This document shows, in pieces, positions 60,205-64,000 of a stretch of DNA of 64,000 nucleotides. The number at the start of each line of letters is the position of its first letter. Position 1 is the first letter of the stretch. Origin of the DNA: Paraburkholderia unamae. GTDB lineage: Bacteria; Pseudomonadota; Gammaproteobacteria; Burkholderiales; Burkholderiaceae. Location of the stretch: NCBI RefSeq assembly GCF_003268775.1, contig NZ_QLSU01000015.1, positions 62,001-126,000 on the forward strand. The letters are read 5' to 3'. The notes under the pieces were generated by a model. That model was not told the DNA's origin, did no database searches, and saw nothing but the letters and a program-made list of their open reading frames with translations. The translations under genes were made by a program, and so were the position numbers.

Positions 60205-62895
60205 TCACGGCTGCGTGGGCACCAGCCCCTGCTGCATGGCGGCGGCGATGGCGCCCGCGCGGGAATCGACCCCGAGCTTCTGGAAGATCTGCTTGAGGTG
60301 GAACTTGACCGTGTTCTCGGAGATATCGAGCGAGCGCGCGATCGCCTTGTTGGTCTGCCCGGTGGCAAGCAAGCCGAGAATTTGCGCTTCCTTGCCGCTG
60401 AACTGCGCGCGCGGGCGCACGGGATGCGCGCGCCAGCCTCGCAGTTGCGAGACGATTGCCTGCAAGGCAGGGATGCCGGCGTCTCCAGCCGTCGGCAGGA
60501 ACGGCAGAATGCCGGGGCCGATGTCGAGCAGCAGGCCGGGAATTTGATGCGCGATGACCGGCCGGAGCGCCTCGGCAAGCTCCGCCGGGGTTGGTCCTTT
60601 CGCGCCCGCGGCCTTGCCCAGGGGGATCAGCGCGAGCAGACGCAAACGCCAGGCGGGCAACAGCAACCCCGCCCGCTCCAGCTTCGCGGCATCGTGGGCG
60701 AGGCGCGCGAGCGCTTCGGCCGCGGCCCCCATTGCAAGGCGCATGCGTGCGAAGGCCAGCGCCGCCGCTTCGCACAGGCGCCAGTCGAGACCGCCATCCT
60801 CGGCGGATGTCGCAGCGAGGCTGAGTGCCTGCGCCTCCTGCTGCGCGCGCTCACCTTGCCCGCACTGGGCAAGCAAGTCGACGCGCCAGATATTCACCAG
60901 TTCAGCCAGCCGCGGCAGTTGGCGGTCCTGCGCTATACGCTCGGTGTGATCGAGCACGCGGCAGGCGTGCTCCATGCCGTGCTGGCGCAGGCCCGCGCGC
61001 CAGGCGATATCAGCGGTATTGGCGAACAGTTCGAACCAGCCGTCGATATGCTCCAGCGTTTCCTGGCCCTCGACCAGCCACGATTCGGTCTCCGCCCATG
61101 CGCCTTCGAGATAGAGATGCTGCGCCTTCAGGCAACCCACAACGGCCTTGAGCGAGCTGTCCGTGCCGAAGTTCGCCTCGGCGAGCGTCATGGCCTCGTC
61201 GACACGTTCTCGCGCGGTGGCGATTTCGCCGCTCGTGCACAGGGCGAGCGCTTCGTGCATGAGGCAGAAGTTTTCGCCAAGCGGGCTCGCAACGATTCGC
61301 ATGCGCACACGTGCCGCGCGCGCCGCGCCAATCGCGTTGCGCATCTGGCCGCGCCGCACCGCGAAGAGCGCGCCTACGCACAGCAACGTGGCCTGGGCGA
61401 GAGCGTCGTCGGGCAGCCGCTCGTTCGCGCTTTGATCGTCGACGGGCAAGCGCAGATCGTCGCCGTCGATGTCGAAGTACCCGCGCAGCAGCGCCTCGAT
61501 GACCGTGAAGTCACGCTCGAGGCGCGCGTCACCTTGCATGGCCGGCTGGGCGAGACGCAGCAACTCCATCGCCAGCGCCGGGTTGCCGAGCTTGGCTTGC
61601 AGGTAGGCCTGCATGAGCACGAGTTCCGGGTCGCTGCGGCGCGCGCGTTCGTCGAATTGCTGTAGCAGGCTCTGCGTGTAGTGGATGCCGTGGCGCAGCA
61701 CCAGTTCCCAGCCACCCGCGTCGAGCACGAGCCGGATGCCAAGCGCCGTGTCTTGCGCACGTAGCGCGTGCGACACCGCCAGTACCCAGTCGTCGCGCTG
61801 CGCGAGCCACTGTGCAGCGGCTCGATGGATCTCCCGGGCTCGTCGCGCGCCAAGGCGCTGGCTGAGAAAATCGGAGAGCAGCAGGTGGTAGCGGAACCAG
61901 TTGCCGTTGGCGTCGAGCGGGACCAGCAGTGCGTGGAACGAGGTCAGGCGCGCGAGCAACGTGGCGCTGTCGTGACGGTCGCGCGCGACATCGGCGAGAT
62001 CGGCGTTGAAGCGCTCGAGCACCGACGTCTCGATCAGGAAGTCGCGGCAATCTTCGGGGAGATTGTCGAGAATCTGCTCGGCCATATATTGCGCCATCTC
62101 GGCGACGTGCCCTGAGAACGAGGGCAAACCGAACGCCGACGCCGTGCCTCGGGCGAGCCACAGGCGCGCTAGCTGGACGGCGACGGCCCACCCCTCCGTT
62201 TTCGAGTGGACGGTCGCGAGGGTCGATGGCCCATGGTCGGGGCCGAGGATCTGCGAGGCTTCGGGTAGCGACAGAACGAGGTCGTCGGCGTCGATTTCGT
62301 GGACGAGCCCGCGCGCCTTGAGCGTGGCGACTTGCCAGGCCGGTCGGGTGCGACTCGCGATCACGAGGCGCAAGCCGGGGGTCGCCCGTTCGAGCAGTGT
62401 CAGCACGATCTCGTCGATCACGCGCGATGCGGCCCGGTGGTAGTCGTCGAGCATCAGCGTAAAGCAGCGCCCGTCGCGCGCGAGTGCCTGAAGCAGCGCG
62501 GCGATCGTGCGCTGCGCGCGCGCATCGAGTGCCTGGGAGTGGGCCAACGACGCCAGGCTGCCGAGATCGAGGCCGGCGTCTTCGAGCGACAACAGCAAAT
62601 AAACGAGAAAGCGGTTCGGATCGCCATCGGCCTCGTCCAGCGAAAGCCAGGCGACCGGCTGCGTTTGTGCGCTGTCGCTCGCGCGCAGTGCGTCGCGCCA
62701 CTGCGCGAGCAACGTCGTCTTGCCAAATCCGGGCGCGGCGACGACCAGCGTGAGCGGACGGCTTGCGTGCGCCTGCAAGCGTTCGAGCAACGCGAGGCGC
62801 GGCACGGCTTCGAGCTGCGTATAGGGGGGCGTCAGTTTGCCGACCCACATCCAGGCGCTCGACGGATCGGTCGCGTCGAGTCGGACGTCGGTCAT
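60205..62895 (-). CDS. MalT-type LuxR-family transcriptional regulator
   Basis: 896 residues, as in MalT/AlkS STAND ATPases. Walker A APGFGKTTLLAQW lies at about 54-66, Walker B LMLDDYHRA near 148; a long alpha-helical (TPR-like) region fills 400-800; the C-terminal LuxR helix-turn-helix is ILGLLATGQTNKAIARSLDI with ENTVKFHLKQIFQKLGV. MalT proteins are activated by a small inducer plus ATP and bind several sites as oligomers. It is the first gene before hyuA on the same strand and the likely activator of the cluster. Confidence 0.92.
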   Translation of the reverse strand: MTDVRLDATDPSSAWMWVGKLTPPYTQLEAVPRLALLERLQAHASRPLTLVVAAPGFGKTTLLAQWRDALRASDSAQTQPVAWLSLDEADGDPNRFLVYLLLSLEDAGLDLGSLASLAHSQALDARAQRTIAALLQALARDGRCFTLMLDDYHRAASRVIDEIVLTLLERATPGLRLVIASRTRPAWQVATLKARGLVHEIDADDLVLSLPEASQILGPDHGPSTLATVHSKTEGWAVAVQLARLWLARGTASAFGLPSFSGHVAEMAQYMAEQILDNLPEDCRDFLIETSVLERFNADLADVARDRHDSATLLARLTSFHALLVPLDANGNWFRYHLLLSDFLSQRLGARRAREIHRAAAQWLAQRDDWVLAVSHALRAQDTALGIRLVLDAGGWELVLRHGIHYTQSLLQQFDERARRSDPELVLMQAYLQAKLGNPALAMELLRLAQPAMQGDARLERDFTVIEALLRGYFDIDGDDLRLPVDDQSANERLPDDALAQATLLCVGALFAVRRGQMRNAIGAARAARVRMRIVASPLGENFCLMHEALALCTSGEIATARERVDEAMTLAEANFGTDSSLKAVVGCLKAQHLYLEGAWAETESWLVEGQETLEHIDGWFELFANTADIAWRAGLRQHGMEHACRVLDHTERIAQDRQLPRLAELVNIWRVDLLAQCGQGERAQQEAQALSLAATSAEDGGLDWRLCEAAALAFARMRLAMGAAAEALARLAHDAAKLERAGLLLPAWRLRLLALIPLGKAAGAKGPTPAELAEALRPVIAHQIPGLLLDIGPGILPFLPTAGDAGIPALQAIVSQLRGWRAHPVRPRAQFSGKEAQILGLLATGQTNKAIARSLDISENTVKFHLKQIFQKLGVDSRAGAIAAAMQQGLVPTQP

Positions 62896-63389
62896 AGGGA
62901 CTTCCCGCTGCCGCGTTGCGGCTCACGCCTGATTGCGCGGCAGCCGGCACGCATGTGTCGCGGAGCAAAAAATGGGCTGTTCTGGCCCGGGAATGGATAG
63001 CGTGGCATTGGCCTGGTTTGAGTCTGGCGCATCGGTCGGAACAATAGCCGCAACGGCGGCGGACGCGGTGTCGCTCGCAAGCCCTCGCAGCAAAGCCATA
63101 TTGCGCGCAGTGTAACGCAGCCGAAATTCCGTGCAGAGCGTGTGCGGGTAAGTCTGGGGTCTCGCTGCCCTGCCCGGCGCCGGAGGTTCGCGGCGATTCA
63201 GCGGCGCGACCGTGACCCGGCTGGCGATCGGCTGGCGATCGGCTTGCCGCGCCAAAGCGGTTCACGCGGCCCGCCGCGCGCCGTGCCGTCCGCCCGATTC
63301 CATCAATCGGGCGTCGCATCCGGTCCGGTGCTTCATGACGCGGCCCACTCGCTCCCCTCTGGCGATGGGTTCAAGTGGGCCTGCCGTGC
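62896..63389. other. Intergenic region upstream of the MalT-type gene
   Basis: 494 bp in which I see no supported gene. It must carry the regulator's promoter, but no clear sigma-70 boxes stand out. An exact tandem repeat of 11 bp (CTGGCGATCGG) lies at 63221-63242. An open frame on the minus strand (to 63255) lacks a ribosome site and family resemblance. Confidence 0.4.
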
Positions 63390-63689
63390 TCAATGCAGGG
63401 TGTGGGCGCAACTGATGGCGTCGTGATCGGCGTCATCGGACGAGGCTTGATCGAGGATCGCGCACCGGAAGTCGTACTTTACGCGCAGGATCGCGGATTC
63501 AACACGTGCGTCGCCGCGGTAGCCGCTCAGGCGAGTATTGATCGCCTCCTCGACGGCGAGAATGGCCTGCTCGATGCTTTCAGGATCATCGCTATCGAAT
63601 CCGACCTCAATCTCGACGCTCTCCAGCAGGTCTAACGCTGCCGAAATATCATCCGAAGCAACGAATAGCGTCTCGGCGTTTTCTCTCAT
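63390..63689 (-). CDS. Small acidic hypothetical protein
   Basis: 99 residues, strongly acidic in the first half (DDISAALDLLESVEIEVGF, DSDDPESIEQAILAVEEAI), reading like two or three helices and then strands (ESAILRVKYDFRC). GGGGAGGG directly before AAG-ATG 63689 is a strong ribosome site. No family is recognised. A possible partner lies upstream on the same strand at the window edge. Its acidic, single-domain character would fit an immunity or antitoxin-like protein, but nothing in the sequence proves that. Confidence 0.6.
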   Translation of the reverse strand: MRENAETLFVASDDISAALDLLESVEIEVGFDSDDPESIEQAILAVEEAINTRLSGYRGDARVESAILRVKYDFRCAILDQASSDDADHDAISCAHTLH

Positions 63690-63818
63690 CTTCCCTCCCC
63701 GTTGGATCGTTCAGCGTTTTCAGACAGCTGCGAGTTGCACGACTATCGTTGCACATCCGGAGCCAATCTGGCGGGAGATGATGGCGGTTGTTGGGTTCGA
63801 AACAACGGAAGGGTTGCG

Positions 63819-64000
63819 TTACATAGTGAAGCGAATAGAATCGACTGTTCCAGCTTGATCTATTGTCGCGGCGTTCGCCTTTTGGACATCATCGACAACC
63901 AAGAGCATCTCCGCTTCAAGGCAGTCGCTGCCACCGTAAATGCGGGCTATGCGATCAAGGCGGCCCTCAATCCCACGAAAAATACGATCCTCGTCGAGAA
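63819..64000 (-). CDS. Possible 3' end of a gene cut by the window edge
   Basis: A frame open from the window end to TAA at 63819 gives 59 residues (IFRGIEGRLDRIARIYGG, LEAEMLLVVDDVQKAN, SIRFTM at the end) with a protein-like pattern; it would precede the 99-residue gene by 129 bp. The exactly antisense plus-strand frame (LLDIIDNQEHLRFKAV onward) is also open to the edge and has somewhat higher third-position GC, so which strand is coding is undecided. Confidence 0.33.
   Translation of the reverse strand, partial: LDEDRIFRGIEGRLDRIARIYGGSDCLEAEMLLVVDDVQKANAATIDQAGTVDSIRFTM

Noticed and set aside
63221..63242. Tandem 11-bp repeat CTGGCGATCGG x2
   Set aside because: Only two copies, no partner elements; most likely a chance or slippage duplication, so not called a regulatory array.
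62923..63255. 110-residue frame upstream of the MalT-type gene
   Set aside because: No Shine-Dalgarno sequence and low-complexity Arg/Ala/Pro start; not supported as a gene.
1..64000. Searched by eye for CRISPR arrays, tRNA/rRNA genes, transposases, integrases and long direct repeats
   Set aside because: None seen; no regularly spaced repeats, no transposase-like reading frame, and no cloverleaf-type sequence was recognised.

Overview
The window looks like chromosomal DNA from a soil or plant-associated beta-proteobacterium of the Burkholderiaceae (Paraburkholderia/Caballeronia type). The support is high GC with strong third-position GC, three Burkholderia-type general porins opening with a Ser/Ala-Val-(Thr/Met)-Leu-Tyr-Gly strand, a DUF4148 protein, a membrane PQQ glucose dehydrogenase, and many LysR/AraC regulators each sitting beside a small catabolic operon. 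No rRNA, tRNA, CRISPR array, integrase or insertion sequence was recognised. Species assignment is inference.

Layout. 0-6 kb: the end of a glycerol-dehydrogenase gene and an SDR gene converge on a ribose-type ABC importer (binding protein, permease, double ATPase), a polyol/sugar uptake module. 6-15 kb: a LysR gene followed by leuC-leuD-leuB paralogues and a complete spermidine/putrescine-type ABC transporter on the same strand, apparently one operon without leuA. 15-18.5 kb: M20D amidohydrolase plus DUF3100 membrane protein, divergent from a LysR gene with a clear operator-like inverted repeat. 18.6-26 kb: porin, DUF4148 protein, glucose dehydrogenase (gcd) with a strong terminator, second porin, FAD monooxygenase. 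26-34 kb: an AraC-controlled group (M81/MlrC peptidase, polysaccharide deacetylase, M20 dipeptidase, MFS carrier, third porin) that looks built to import and hydrolyse an amide- or peptide-like compound. 34-36.5 kb: AraC regulator and aldo/keto reductase.

36.5-50 kb: a long minus-strand acyl-CoA catabolic operon with visibly lower GC than its flanks: Cys-less thiolase plus DUF35 partner, four acyl-CoA dehydrogenases in two adjacent pairs, an ActP-type symporter with its DUF485 partner, SDR, crotonase, MaoC hydratase and family III CoA-transferase. A divergent crotonase and a LysR gene follow, with a near-perfect LysR box between the two transcription units. It probably degrades a branched or alicyclic carboxylic acid; the substrate is unknown.

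50-63 kb: a minus-strand hydantoinase-type cluster: MalT/LuxR-type regulator, HyuA, HyuB, M24 peptidase, outer-membrane channel-like protein, Asp/Glu/hydantoin racemase, MFS carrier, and, translationally coupled to the carrier, a 278-residue avidin-like protein. In that protein the residues that in streptavidin hold the ureido carbonyl of biotin are kept, while most of those around the valerate tail are not. Because hydantoins and biotin share a cyclic ureide, this is the most interesting observation in the window. The right edge holds a small hypothetical gene and an open frame cut by the window end.
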